From assembly GCA_003252395.1 (NCBI GenBank), contig QKEL01000012.1, forward strand, positions 62,001 to 126,000: DNA of 64,000 nucleotides, written 5' to 3'. The position numbers were made by a program, and so were the translations under genes. Every line of letters starts with the position of its first letter. The stretch's first letter is position 1. Source of the DNA: Spirochaetales bacterium (GTDB lineage: Bacteria > Spirochaetota > Spirochaetia > Treponematales > Treponemataceae). Below are positions 8,778-17,673 of the stretch, piece after piece. The notes beneath the pieces were generated by a model. It saw only the letters and a list, made by a program, of their open reading frames with translations. It did no database searches and had not been told where the DNA came from.

Positions 8778-9794
8778 TCACTCCGGCATGCGGAGCGACG
8801 TTTCGATTTGAGCGAGTTCCCCCGCGGAAAGGGGAGCGCCTTCCAGCGCCCGCACGTTCTCCTCGAGCTGGGCGACGGAACTGGCGCCCAGGAGTACCGA
8901 CGCGGTGCGGGAGTCCCGCAGGAGCCATTTTATGGCGATCTGGGAGAGGGTTTCGCCCCTCGCCTCGGCGATCGCGTTCAGCGCGTTGAGCTTCGCCAAC
9001 AGGGCCTCCGTGAGCCGTTCGGGCTTGAGGAAGGAAGCCTTGGAGGCCCGCGAGCCTTCGGGCACGGAACCGTTCAGGTAGCGCCCGGTCAATAACCCCT
9101 GCGCCAGGGGAGAAAACCAGATTCCGCCCATGCCCTCCTCGCCCAAAACGTCGAGAAGGCTGCCCGCGGCCCCTGCCGTTTCGGGCTCCCGGGAGAGCAT
9201 GGAATACCGGGCCTGATGGATAAGGCAGGGCGTGCCGAGGGAACGGAGGATCGCGGCTGCCCGACGCGTCTCTTCCGGCCCGTAATTGGAAATGCCGACG
9301 TAGAGGGCGCGGCCGGAGCGCACGACGTAGTCCAAGGCCCCCATTGTTTCCTCCAGCGGCGTTTCGGGGTCGGGCCGGTGGTGGTAGAAAAGGTCCACGT
9401 AGTCCAGTCTCATGCGTTTCAGGCTTTGGTCCAGGCTCGAAACCAGGTATTTCCTGGAGCCCCAATCCCCGTACGGACCGGCCCACATGCCGTAGCCGGC
9501 CTTGGTGGAAATAAAAAGCTCGTCGCGGTAGGGCCTGAGGTGCCGATCCATCAATTGCCCGAAAAAGGCTTCGGCGGAACCGGGAGGGGGGCCGTAATTG
9601 TTCGCCAGGTCAAAATGGGTTATCCCGCCGTCAAAGGCGCGGAGGGCGATTTTTTCGCCGTTCTCGGCCGCGTCCACGCCGCCGAAATTATGCCAGAGCC
9701 CCAGGGATATCTCCGGCAGCTTAATCCCGCTTGCGCCGCATCGGCGGTATTTCATCGTGTCGTATCGCCCGACATCGGCCGAGTATACGTTCAT
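8778..9794 (-). CDS. Aldo/keto reductase, YghZ/Kv-beta-like
   Basis: NADPH-dependent reductase of the AKR superfamily, 338 aa. The sequence shows the family blocks KYRRCGASGIKLPEISLGLWHNFGG, ITHFDLANNYGPPPGSAE (catalytic Asp and Tyr), YRDELFISTKAGY (catalytic Lys), YVDLFYHHRPD (catalytic-type His), and the cofactor region ISQIAIKWLLRD with VLLGASSVAQLEEN. This is the subgroup of YghZ (L-glyceraldehyde 3-phosphate reductase). The start at 9794 has GAGGAG 8 nt upstream; a second Met at residue 14 aligns better with the family but lacks a site. Immediately upstream of pyk, so it is plausibly part of a glycolytic or detoxification unit. Confidence 0.85.
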   Translation of the reverse strand: MNVYSADVGRYDTMKYRRCGASGIKLPEISLGLWHNFGGVDAAENGEKIALRAFDGGITHFDLANNYGPPPGSAEAFFGQLMDRHLRPYRDELFISTKAGYGMWAGPYGDWGSRKYLVSSLDQSLKRMRLDYVDLFYHHRPDPETPLEETMGALDYVVRSGRALYVGISNYGPEETRRAAAILRSLGTPCLIHQARYSMLSREPETAGAAGSLLDVLGEEGMGGIWFSPLAQGLLTGRYLNGSVPEGSRASKASFLKPERLTEALLAKLNALNAIAEARGETLSQIAIKWLLRDSRTASVLLGASSVAQLEENVRALEGAPLSAGELAQIETSLRMPE

Positions 9795-9818
9795 AAAGAG
9801 CTCCTCGCGTGGTTAATC

Positions 9819-9847
9819 TTGTCGTCAAAGCGCCATGCTGTTATTAT
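9819..9847 (+). promoter_or_regulatory. Promoter of the ROK regulator gene
   Basis: TTGTCG (9819-9824), a 17-bp spacer and TATTAT (9842-9847), ending 10 nt before the ATG. The leader would be only about 3 nt, with no ribosome binding site. Confidence 0.5.
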
Positions 9848-9857
9848 AGAACAAAAC

Positions 9858-11015
9858 ATGAAAACCCTAAATGCCCCCGGCGACCTCAATATCTCTCGCG
9901 TGCTCAGGCTTATCTGGCAAACCAAAGGAATCAGTCGCATAGAAATAGCACAACAACTGGGAATTGACAAGTCGACGGTCACGAAGATCGTGTCGGCCCT
10001 GCAGGATATCGGCATTATCCGGGCCTTCGCGCAGGGCAGCGCCGGGCCCCTCGGCGGTCGAAAACCGATTCAACTGGAGATAGTGGGCGAGTTTGGCCTT
10101 TCCGTCGGCATCGAGATTACGACCGACGGATTCGTCGCGGCCATCGCCGACTTGAACGGCGCCATACTCCACGAGGTTTCCCAGTCCCTCGAGGTAACCT
10201 CGATCTTCGAGGCATTCGACGCGGCGGTGGCCTCGCTTAAACCGGACATAGAGGGGAGAAACACGCCCCTCTTGGGCATCGGCGTGGGAATTCCCGCCGT
10301 TGTCAACGCGGAAGCGGGCACGATCCTCCAGTCTATACCCCTCATGATCGAGGAAGAAACCGGCTTTTGCGCGGCCATGACCGAAAAGTACGGGGTCCCG
10401 GTATACCTTGAAAACGACGCGCGGTGCGGCTGTTTGGGGGAAATGGCGCTCCGGCACGGAAAGGAACTCGAAAACGCCCTCTTCCTGCTTTCGGAAATCC
10501 GTAAAATCACGGGTTCCACGGGAAGCCGCAAGAACCTTTCGGTGGGCTGCGGGTTCATCCTCAACGGCAACCCGTACTATGGGCGGGAATATTCCGCGGG
10601 CGAGTTCCGGAGCATCCTGTGGAAACCCGGCAACTCGGGGCAGTTTCAGTCCAATGACCTGTCCGGCGAGTTGGTCGGTTCCGACCGCTCCGTCACGGGC
10701 AGCGTTTTTTCCGAGCTCGCCGCGCACGTGGCCCTCATGGCAAACCTATTAAACCTGGATTCGGTATTTCTCGGGGGCCTGACCCCCGAATTAACCGAGG
10801 AACTGGCGCTCATGATACGGGAAGAAATCAACCTGAAATGGCCCTATCGAAAGCACCAGCGGTGCGAAGTCATCCCCTCATCCCTCGGTAAAACGGCGGT
10901 AGCCTACGGCGCCGCGGGGTACTGCATACTTCGGTTCTTTTCGCTGCCCAATATCTACCAGCCCTCAGGCTCGGGCCCGTCCCTGAAACAGACCCTGGAG
11001 GGAATTCGGTCTTAA
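9858..11015 (+). CDS. ROK-family transcriptional regulator (NagC/XylR type)
   Basis: A 385-residue regulator. The N-terminal winged helix (NISRVLRLIWQTKGISRIEIAQQLGIDKSTVTKIVSAL, residues about 8-50) is followed by GPLGGRKPIQLEI and a ROK sugar-binding domain. The usual ROK glycine motif is recognisable (LLGIGVGIPAVVNAEAG), as is the acidic N-D-A pair (YLENDARCGCLGEMAL). The zinc-binding CxCGxxGC cluster of true ROK kinases is not obvious, which agrees with a regulator rather than a kinase. The upstream frame stays open to 9216, but that part is antisense to the aldo/keto reductase gene. It faces the lacI gene of the sugar operon with a 4-bp convergent overlap, and may sense a sugar handled by that operon (inference). 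Confidence 0.85.
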   Translation: MKTLNAPGDLNISRVLRLIWQTKGISRIEIAQQLGIDKSTVTKIVSALQDIGIIRAFAQGSAGPLGGRKPIQLEIVGEFGLSVGIEITTDGFVAAIADLNGAILHEVSQSLEVTSIFEAFDAAVASLKPDIEGRNTPLLGIGVGIPAVVNAEAGTILQSIPLMIEEETGFCAAMTEKYGVPVYLENDARCGCLGEMALRHGKELENALFLLSEIRKITGSTGSRKNLSVGCGFILNGNPYYGREYSAGEFRSILWKPGNSGQFQSNDLSGELVGSDRSVTGSVFSELAAHVALMANLLNLDSVFLGGLTPELTEELALMIREEINLKWPYRKHQRCEVIPSSLGKTAVAYGAAGYCILRFFSLPNIYQPSGSGPSLKQTLEGIRS

Positions 11016-12049
11016 AGCCCCGGCGCCGGCCCCAGGGATTCCCGGAGAATCAGCTCCGTTTCGAGGGTGACCGAGGTAGGCGTTTTCTTGTTGATCAGGT
11101 CAACCAAAAGGCGTGTCGCCGTTTCGCCTTTGCGGAACCCGGGTTGATGCACGGTGGCAAGCGGCGGGCTCAGGAAGGGCGAGAGGGGAATATCGTCGAA
11201 TCCGAAAACCGAGATGTCGCCGGGAATCGAAAGGCCCAGGACCTTGCATTCCTCATACACTCCCACGGCCTGAATGTCCGCCAGGCAAATAATCGCCGTG
11301 GGCCGTCGCGGCCGGGCCAGCACCTCTCGGGCCGTCTCCCGGCCCGACCGCATGGAAACCTCGGTATGGTATACCTGAATGCCCGTATGGGCGCCCATGG
11401 AAAGTCCGTGGCGCTGCAAGGCCGCGTTAAAGCCGCTCAGCCGGTTATCGTTCGTAAGGCTGAAGTGGTCGCCGTTTTCCGAAAGGGTAACGTTCTTCAG
11501 CATGAAAATGGCGATATCCCGGTGGCCCTGGGAGAGAATGGCGTTCATGAGTCGTTCCGAGCTGGCTTGCTCGTCAATGCCGACGTTCACGATTCCCTCG
11601 GCGTTTCCGCCGTCGATCGTCACGAAGGGAAGGCCCCGCTGATGGAACAGCTCGAGCACGCTCATGCCCGGCCCGATACCCAGCGTCATGATGCCGTCCA
11701 CGGCGGCGTTTCGTATCGTCTGGGTAAGCACGCCCTTAAGGGGCGAAAGTACGCTCAGCGAAAGGCCCTCATGGTCGCACACGAAACCAATGCCCCGGAG
11801 AATCTCCCCGATATAGGGGTTCAAAAAAACTTCCTGTATCGCCTGGGGCAAGAGCAGGCCGATGGAGCCCGTCTGCTTCATGGCGAGGGTGCGCGCGACC
11901 GGGTCGGGAACGTAGCCAAGTTCCTGCGCGATGCTCATAATCCGGGCGTACGTCTCTTGGGAGATCTTCGAGGGATTGTTGAACGCGAAGGATACCGTGG
12001 TTTTCGATACTCCCGCTTGCCGTGCAATGTCGTTAATCGTCGCGCGCAT
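11012..12049 (-). CDS. LacI-family repressor of the adjacent sugar ABC operon
   Basis: 345 aa. The N-terminal LacI helix-turn-helix is complete (TINDIARQAGVSKTTVSFAFN, then SKISQETYARIMSIAQELGYVPDPVARTL), followed by a periplasmic-binding-like effector domain (GSIGLLLP..., FVTIDGGN..., GFDDIPLSPFLSPPLATVHQP). It starts 7 bp after the MalG-type permease gene and is the last gene of the operon. Three LacI-type palindromes sit in the operon promoter at 15,776-15,819, so it probably represses its own operon and is relieved by the transported sugar (inference). Confidence 0.9.
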   Translation of the reverse strand: MRATINDIARQAGVSKTTVSFAFNNPSKISQETYARIMSIAQELGYVPDPVARTLAMKQTGSIGLLLPQAIQEVFLNPYIGEILRGIGFVCDHEGLSLSVLSPLKGVLTQTIRNAAVDGIMTLGIGPGMSVLELFHQRGLPFVTIDGGNAEGIVNVGIDEQASSERLMNAILSQGHRDIAIFMLKNVTLSENGDHFSLTNDNRLSGFNAALQRHGLSMGAHTGIQVYHTEVSMRSGRETAREVLARPRRPTAIICLADIQAVGVYEECKVLGLSIPGDISVFGFDDIPLSPFLSPPLATVHQPGFRKGETATRLLVDLINKKTPTSVTLETELILRESLGPAPGL

Positions 12050-12056
12050 TTTTCAC

Positions 12057-12878
12057 TCAGCCTTTCACCGCGCCGGAGGCGATGCCTTTTATAATATATT
12101 TTTGTAAACCCAGGTAAAAGAGCACGATCGGCAGGGCCGACAACGTCAACGACGCGCTCATGGGACCGTATTCCTTCAGGAATTGCCCGTTGAACGCCAT
12201 TTGCGCGAGCTGAATCGTGCCTTCCTTCACTACGATCAGGGGCAATAGGAAATCGTTCCACAGCCAGAGGGCGTCTATCACCGCGACGGTGGCGATGATT
12301 GTTTTCAGGAGCGGGAACACGATTTTAAAGAAGATGTAAAACGGACCCGCGCCGTCGATGGCCGCGGATTCCTCGAGTTCCCGGGGGACGCCCTTAACGA
12401 AACCGTGGAACATGAAAACCGCGGTCGGAACGCCGAGACCCCAATACATGGGTATAATGCCCGGTATCGACGTGAGTTTCAAGTCCGCGGCAAGGACGGC
12501 GATCGGCACCATGATGATTTGGAAGGGGATCACCAGGGCGAACACGAAAAAGCCGTAGATAATCCATGAAAGGCGCCACTCGTTCCGGGCCAGGGCATAG
12601 GCCGCCATGGAACTCGCCAAGACGATTCCCGCGACGCCGAACGTCGTGATTCCCAGGGTGTTCACGAAAACCGAGGGGAACCGCATTACCTTCCACGCGC
12701 GGGCGTAGTTGCCCAAAAAGAAGGAGGTGGGCACGCCCATGGGGTCGAGCGTGATCCGGGCTTCGGTCTTGAAGGCGTTGAATAACACGAAGATTACCGG
12801 GTAGAAGAAGACCAGGGCAATGACGACCATCGCCACGGTCAGTAATTCGCGCCTGAAAATTTGTTCCTTGGAAGCCAT
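12057..12878 (-). CDS. Sugar ABC transporter permease, MalG-type (CUT1)
   Basis: 273 aa with six predicted membrane spans. The cytoplasmic coupling (EAA) loop reads EESAAIDGAGPFYIFFKIVFPLL, near residue 180, and would dock onto the ATPase. The TAATG overlap with the upstream permease gene (12876-12880) indicates coupled translation. No ABC ATPase gene is present in the operon, as is common for CUT1 systems that share an MsmK/MalK-type ATPase encoded elsewhere. Confidence 0.9.
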   Translation of the reverse strand: MASKEQIFRRELLTVAMVVIALVFFYPVIFVLFNAFKTEARITLDPMGVPTSFFLGNYARAWKVMRFPSVFVNTLGITTFGVAGIVLASSMAAYALARNEWRLSWIIYGFFVFALVIPFQIIMVPIAVLAADLKLTSIPGIIPMYWGLGVPTAVFMFHGFVKGVPRELEESAAIDGAGPFYIFFKIVFPLLKTIIATVAVIDALWLWNDFLLPLIVVKEGTIQLAQMAFNGQFLKEYGPMSASLTLSALPIVLFYLGLQKYIIKGIASGAVKG

Positions 12879-14398
12879 TACTGTTCAATCTCCTTTTTTT
12901 TCATCACGAACAATTGAATGCCCGTCACCGCGAATATCGCCGCGAACAAAAGCATGGCCTTCGCGGTGGCAAGCCCGGCGTGTTTCCGCGCGAAGGCGTC
13001 GAAGAAGATATCGAGCACCATGGGTACCGTGCCGAGGGTGTAAGCCGCGCCGCCGACCATGGCGTACATAAGGTCAAAGCTCTTGAGCGCGTTTGCCACG
13101 GTGAGGAACAGCGAAACCGTGATCGCCGGCACGAGCAGCGGCAGGGTAATGTTCGTGAATCGCTGCCAGGGCCCCGCCCCGTCGATCTTCGAGGCCTCGG
13201 TCACGTCGGTCGGAATGTTCTGCAGCCCGGCGAGGTACACGATCATATAATACCCCGCCCCCTGCCAAATCGCCACGAGCACGATGAGCCAGGGCGTTTT
13301 CGCGGGGTCGCTCAACCAGAGGCTAATTCCCGTGAGGCGGGGAAAGAGCTGGTAGAAAAGCATCTTCCATATCAGGGCGACGATGATCATGGAAAGCACG
13401 TTGGGAAGGAAGAAGATCGATCGAAGGTATTTTTGGCCCCGTATGCCCGTGTCCAGGGCGAGGGCGAGGACGAACGCGACCAGGTTTATGCCTACCACCG
13501 AAAAGAAGGCGAAGAAGAGGGTAAACCCGATAACGCCCAGATCGAAACCGCGGGCGTTCCATTTTCCCGCGAGGATCGCCTTAACCTCGCCGAGGGAGTA
13601 AATCCCGTTCGCGCCGCTCCGCACGGCCAAGGTACTCGAGAAGGACAGGGGCCAATCGTTCAGGAAGGAGTCGACAGCCCCGTTCAGTTCGGTGATATTG
13701 CGGCGTATGGAAGCCTGCTTCAGGGAATCGATGAAAGACGATACCGCGTCGGGAGGAATAAGGGCGTCCCGCTCGATCTCGGGACAGGTCCAGATCGTGT
13801 CCTCGAAGGAGAACTCGCTGTACGCGGAGTTGAGCTTCCAGGTATCGCCGTTGTCGAGATAGTAATTCTCGAACACGCTTCGGTCGAGGGGCGTAAGCTT
13901 GGGGAAAAAGTTTTTCTCCAGATCGGCCTTCGCGATTTCGCCGGGCAGCGCGGAGGTAATGGTATAGAAATTCTGGTCGAATGACCGGGGATAGAAGCTT
14001 TCGCCAACGTTCCCCTTCAGGATATCGACGTAGTTTTGGAAACCCACGAAGCGGTTCCGCTCCGGCTCGTAGCCGGCCCGGGAGAGGATCGCCTCGGTAC
14101 GGCGGCGCGAGGAGCCGGTCAGCGAAAGGCGGCTCCAGGAGGCGCCGTCCTCGGTCTTCTTATATATCGAAAGGATAAAATCCTTGTCTGCGTCATTGTC
14201 GATTTTCCCGAGAATGCGGGATTCAAATTCGGGCGCGTCCATCGAGATCGGGGAGCGGGGGGTAAGTCCGTCCCAATTGGTAAGGGACACGTAAAATCCG
14301 TTTAAGAAGGGATACACGAAAAAAACGGAGTAAAGGACGATGGCGGGGAGCAGAAAGATTCCGAAAAACAAATACTTTTGGAAACGGGGTTGTACCAT
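12878..14398 (-). CDS. Sugar ABC transporter permease, MalF-type with long extracytoplasmic loop
   Basis: About 506 aa. One N-terminal span (FFGIFLLPAIVLYSVFF) is followed by a soluble region of about 240 residues, then the remaining spans and the coupling loop EASKIDGAGPWQRFTNITLPLL. The long first loop recalls the MalF P2 domain, which contacts the binding protein, though the sequence gives no clear match. The start MVQPRFQKY at 14,398 has GAGGAG 10 nt upstream; an ATG at 14,416 would bury that site in the coding region. It lies downstream of a strong hairpin that probably lowers its expression relative to the binding protein. Confidence 0.87.
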   Translation of the reverse strand: MVQPRFQKYLFFGIFLLPAIVLYSVFFVYPFLNGFYVSLTNWDGLTPRSPISMDAPEFESRILGKIDNDADKDFILSIYKKTEDGASWSRLSLTGSSRRRTEAILSRAGYEPERNRFVGFQNYVDILKGNVGESFYPRSFDQNFYTITSALPGEIAKADLEKNFFPKLTPLDRSVFENYYLDNGDTWKLNSAYSEFSFEDTIWTCPEIERDALIPPDAVSSFIDSLKQASIRRNITELNGAVDSFLNDWPLSFSSTLAVRSGANGIYSLGEVKAILAGKWNARGFDLGVIGFTLFFAFFSVVGINLVAFVLALALDTGIRGQKYLRSIFFLPNVLSMIIVALIWKMLFYQLFPRLTGISLWLSDPAKTPWLIVLVAIWQGAGYYMIVYLAGLQNIPTDVTEASKIDGAGPWQRFTNITLPLLVPAITVSLFLTVANALKSFDLMYAMVGGAAYTLGTVPMVLDIFFDAFARKHAGLATAKAMLLFAAIFAVTGIQLFVMKKKEIEQ

Positions 14399-14421
14399 GG
14401 CGCAAACACTCCTCATGTCAG

Positions 14422-14457
14422 AAAAAAGGGCCGCGATATACGCGATATCGCGGCCCT
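14422..14457 (-). terminator. Intra-operon terminator/attenuator hairpin between binding protein and permease genes
   Basis: A perfect 12-bp stem (14427-14438 with 14446-14457, arms AGGGCCGCGATA/TATCGCGGCCCT) is followed on the minus strand by a run of six U. Such partial terminators after the binding-protein gene are known to raise the binding-protein to permease ratio. Confidence 0.8.
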
Positions 14458-14482
14458 GCGGTTAGCTACCCTTACTCGGGGA

Positions 14483-15757
14483 TCACTTCTTGACGGCGGT
14501 AGCCCAGACCTGATCGATGCTCTGGATTACCTTGTCGCCGGAGAGCTTCCTAAACATATACTGTTGGGCTCCGTTTTTGCAACCGTCCTCGAAGGCCACG
14601 GTCGGGTAGGCGGAGAACGCCCAGGGGTACGCGCCGTTCTTGGAAACCATCGCGAGGAGGTCCTGGAAGGGCTGCTTCATGCTGGAAAGGTCCGCGTCCT
14701 TGAAGGCGGGAACGAGCTTGTAGTCCTCGATCCAAATCTTCTGGGCTTCGGGGGTGGCGAGCCACTCGAGGAACGCGAGGGCGGCCTCTTTCTTCTCGGG
14801 GGCGGACTGGGCGGAAACGCCGAAGCACGAGTCGATATCGGCGTAGATCTTGTTCTTTTTCGCGTCGTCGAAGACCGGGAAGGGGATGAAACCGCAGTCG
14901 AGGGCGGGATTGGTGCCGATGGCGGCGCCGTAGCTCCAAAGGCCCTGAACCATCATCGCGGCCTTGCCCTCGGCGAACTGCGCCTGCTGCTCGTTCCAGT
15001 TGTCCTCAACGGCGTTGGGACCCATATTGTCGCGGTAGAAGTCCATGACGGAGAAGAGTTTCGCCGTATCGACCACGCCGTAGCTGGCCTTTCCCGCGTT
15101 CATGTCGGAAACGAACTTGTCAACAGCGATTCCCTTGTCGCCCACGAGGAGGGCGGTGTGCACCATGGTAATGAAGTGGCCCGCGGACCAGTTTTCCTTC
15201 AAAAGGCCGGCGAAGGGGATCACGCCGTTGGACTTCAGCGCGGCGGTCACCCGCTGCAGCTCGCGGTAGGTGGTCGGGGGGGTAAGCCCGTACTTCGCGA
15301 AAATTTGCTTGTTATAGATAATGCCGATACCAGCGTAGTCCATGGGAAGGGCCCACTGCTTGCCGTTCCAGGTAACCGAAGCCTTGGAGCTGTCGACGAC
15401 CTTGCCCATCACGGGCTGCTTGGAAAGATCGACCACGTATCCCTTCTCGGCGTATTCCCACACGCGGGCATAGCTCTGCATCTGAAGGATATCGGGAAGC
15501 TGTCCCTGCGAGGCGCGGGCGGACATGGTCGCGTCGGCGTCGTTCGGAATAATGAGGGTCTTGATTTTGACTCCCGTTTTAGCCATATACGCGTCGAGCA
15601 GCTTCTGCAAGCCTTCTTGATTCTCCTGCTTGTAGTAGTACAGCTCAAGCTCCACGGCGGAAACGCCCTGCTTCGCTCCCGCATCGGTCTTGCCACCGGC
15701 AAATACGGCGCCGGCGAGCAACACGAAGCTCATCGCGATGAACATGATTTTCTTCAT
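14483..15757 (-). CDS. Extracellular solute-binding protein of a CUT1 sugar ABC transporter
   Basis: 424 aa. A typical signal peptide (KKIMFIAMSFVLLAGAVFA) ends before GGKTDAG; there is no lipobox cysteine, so the protein is predicted to be exported as a soluble periplasmic protein. The body has the family-1 binding protein layout (YYYKQENQEGLQKLLDAYMAKTG..., GQLPDILQ, YNKQIFAKYGLTPPTTYREL, MMVQGLWSYG). The start at 15,757 is chosen because AAGGAG lies just before it and overlaps the alternative ATG at 15,772. First gene of a LacI-controlled operon. The sugar cannot be named from sequence. Confidence 0.9.
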   Translation of the reverse strand: MKKIMFIAMSFVLLAGAVFAGGKTDAGAKQGVSAVELELYYYKQENQEGLQKLLDAYMAKTGVKIKTLIIPNDADATMSARASQGQLPDILQMQSYARVWEYAEKGYVVDLSKQPVMGKVVDSSKASVTWNGKQWALPMDYAGIGIIYNKQIFAKYGLTPPTTYRELQRVTAALKSNGVIPFAGLLKENWSAGHFITMVHTALLVGDKGIAVDKFVSDMNAGKASYGVVDTAKLFSVMDFYRDNMGPNAVEDNWNEQQAQFAEGKAAMMVQGLWSYGAAIGTNPALDCGFIPFPVFDDAKKNKIYADIDSCFGVSAQSAPEKKEAALAFLEWLATPEAQKIWIEDYKLVPAFKDADLSSMKQPFQDLLAMVSKNGAYPWAFSAYPTVAFEDGCKNGAQQYMFRKLSGDKVIQSIDQVWATAVKK

Positions 15758-15773
15758 TTCTCTCTCCTTCAAA

Positions 15774-15832
15774 TTAAACCGGTTTTATAAACCGATTTAG
15801 TTCATTATTAAACCGGTTTATTTATTTGTCAA
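15774..15832 (-). promoter_or_regulatory. Sugar operon promoter with three LacI operators
   Basis: Minus-strand promoter TTGACA (15832-15827), 17-bp spacer, AATAAT (15809-15804). Three LacI-type palindromes lie across it: AAACCGGTTT at 15810-15819 (inside the spacer, touching the -10), AAACCGATTT at 15789-15798 and AAACCGGTTT at 15776-15785 (both downstream of the -10). Binding would block both promoter access and elongation. Confidence 0.8.
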
Positions 15833-15914
15833 CAAAAATCTACTTTTTTTTTACCGGAATAGGTTGAAGGCCGAAATAACGAAAGACCGGAAGGACCAGC
15901 CCTGACCCTCCCCC

Positions 15915-17456
15915 TTAGTGAGGGAGTATCCAGCGGTCGTTTTCAAGCACGAGCGCGTATTCGTTCGCCAGGAGTTGTATCAATCCCTCATGAAGCATCG
16001 CGGAAACCGAGGCCTGGCCATCGCCGCGCGAGGGGGCTCCCTGGGGGGGCAGGCTGGTCAGGATGTTTTCCATGAGCATTTTGGCCGCAAGGAAGCGTTT
16101 GGTCTTGTCGACCGCGAAAAAAAGGGGATCGTCCATGAGGGCGATTATTTCCCAGGTTATCTGCTCGGCCTGGGCATACCGCCCGGCGTCCTTATCCTGA
16201 TCCGTAACCCGCAGGGGCAACTGGTACGGAAGATCGTCCAGCCGGGGAATGAGCCGGTCAAGGTCAAAAAGCCCTACCCCGCAATTGAACAGCACGGGCT
16301 TTCCCGCCTTTTCGAAGGCCAATACGTCCTCGGTGGAGATAGCCGGTCCGATATCGGCGCAGGTTAGCTTGCCCGCGCGGTCGCACACGAGAATCCCGCC
16401 CTTCACGTCCATGGGAGTCCGCCAGGCTTCCTCGAAGGCGGCTTCCTTCCCCGAAAGGGCAAAAATGGCGAGGGAGACGGGATCGACGGTAAAGCCCATG
16501 TTGTCGATATTCCCGAGCCAGGCGTATCGAATGCCCAAGGAGTGCATGCGCCGGTAGATGGGCGCGAGTATCTCGAAGTTTTGGCCGTGCCCCCCCGGCA
16601 TGGCAAGGCCAGTGTTCGGCTTTCCGTACGCGCGATCGAAGATACGCCGCGGCGAGCCCTCGGAGGAATGCGTGATCGCCGCCATCATGGTTTGGGTTTC
16701 GGTGAACATTTCGATGGAGGGGCACCCTAGGGAGTCCGCCAGGGCCTTCAGCTCCGGCCGGGTAACGTAGTCGCGAAAGGCCTCTCCGATCGCCCCGTCG
16801 GTGTGGACGCTCGTCATCTGGAACGAGGGAAGAACGTCGCGGGCGGCCTTTCCCGTGGTTTCGGCGTAAAGTTTCCGGTGCTCCAACAGCATGCGCATCT
16901 TTAGGAGCAGGAAACTGTATCCGGGGGAGCCGTCGGGATTGATGAAGGCGGGGGTAATGCCCTTCGGCCTGCCGCGGCATTCCCCGGCCAGCCGGTCGAA
17001 GAGGTCCCGGTACTCGTCGAAAAGCCCGTCGGCGTATTCGCGGTTTTTCTTGAAATCGGCGTAGGTCGAGGCGGAACCGCCGTTCAGTACCCCATACGCG
17101 GTCTTGGGATACAGGTGGATTCCGATGAGGCGCAAGGCCGCTTCGTCGAAGGTCACGGTTTCCGATCCGGCGCCTCCGGCGGGCGACGGGGAGGCGAGGG
17201 AGAGCGGGTCCAACGCGATGCCGAGCTCAGCGAATTTCGCGCGGGCCCCGGCAAGGGCCACGGTAACGGCGGCTGGCTTCGTGCGGTCCACGATAGCGGG
17301 ATTGTCAAGGGAAGGCACGGTTTCGGGGACCACCGTCAATTGGTTATCGAACTTTCCGGAATTCAAATCGTCGAGAAAGCGGAGCATGCGGTCCAGGTCT
17401 ACCCCTTCGCTCTCCAGATGTTCAACCAGCTGCGGATTCAAATCCTCGATTTGCAT
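15915..17456 (-). CDS. UDPGP-family nucleotidyltransferase (UTP-sugar-1-phosphate uridylyltransferase-like)
   Basis: 513 aa. Several blocks match the eukaryotic-type UDP-sugar pyrophosphorylase fold: LNGGSAS near residue 125 (position of the nucleotide-binding loop), MPGGHGQNFEIL, YAWLGNIDNMG (compare the NxDNLG metal-site block) and DVKGGILV. Members make UDP-glucose or UDP-N-acetylhexosamine from the sugar 1-phosphate and UTP. The nucleotide loop departs from the usual LxGGxGTRxG: the GTR part is replaced by SASTY, so substrate or activity may differ. The start MQIEDLNP at 17,456 follows a good promoter and a GGGAG site. Cytoplasmic. Confidence 0.65.
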   Translation of the reverse strand: MQIEDLNPQLVEHLESEGVDLDRMLRFLDDLNSGKFDNQLTVVPETVPSLDNPAIVDRTKPAAVTVALAGARAKFAELGIALDPLSLASPSPAGGAGSETVTFDEAALRLIGIHLYPKTAYGVLNGGSASTYADFKKNREYADGLFDEYRDLFDRLAGECRGRPKGITPAFINPDGSPGYSFLLLKMRMLLEHRKLYAETTGKAARDVLPSFQMTSVHTDGAIGEAFRDYVTRPELKALADSLGCPSIEMFTETQTMMAAITHSSEGSPRRIFDRAYGKPNTGLAMPGGHGQNFEILAPIYRRMHSLGIRYAWLGNIDNMGFTVDPVSLAIFALSGKEAAFEEAWRTPMDVKGGILVCDRAGKLTCADIGPAISTEDVLAFEKAGKPVLFNCGVGLFDLDRLIPRLDDLPYQLPLRVTDQDKDAGRYAQAEQITWEIIALMDDPLFFAVDKTKRFLAAKMLMENILTSLPPQGAPSRGDGQASVSAMLHEGLIQLLANEYALVLENDRWILPH

Positions 17457-17485
17457 TTCACGATCTCCCAGTGTAATTATACCTC

Positions 17486-17514
17486 CATATAACGCTTATT
17501 TCATTCACAGTCAA
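17486..17514 (-). promoter_or_regulatory. Promoter of the UDPGP-family gene
   Basis: Minus strand TTGACT (17514-17509), 17-bp spacer, TATATG (17491-17486), about 30 nt before the start codon. A second -10-like TATAAT lies a few bases further downstream. Confidence 0.55.
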
Positions 17515-17673
17515 CGCACCGCTTCCATTAACGGAGGCTGCGCTCCCCCGGAAAGGAGCGCGTTCTCCGCCCGAAGGCGCCGATACCCGGGTATCTCGCC
17601 CGTTCCCGGATATCTTGCCGATTCCCGGGCAGCCCTACCCCTTTTTTGCGACAAGGGACCGGGGGTACGACGC

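Noticed and set aside
8761..9486. Upstream extension of pyruvate kinase frame
   Set aside because: The extension overlaps the aldo/keto reductase gene in another frame and is Arg/Pro-rich; the ATG at 8760 has a proper site.
14378..15790. 470-codon plus-strand frame over the sugar-binding protein gene
   Set aside because: Antisense shadow; the binding protein has a signal peptide and family motifs, and the frame crosses its promoter.
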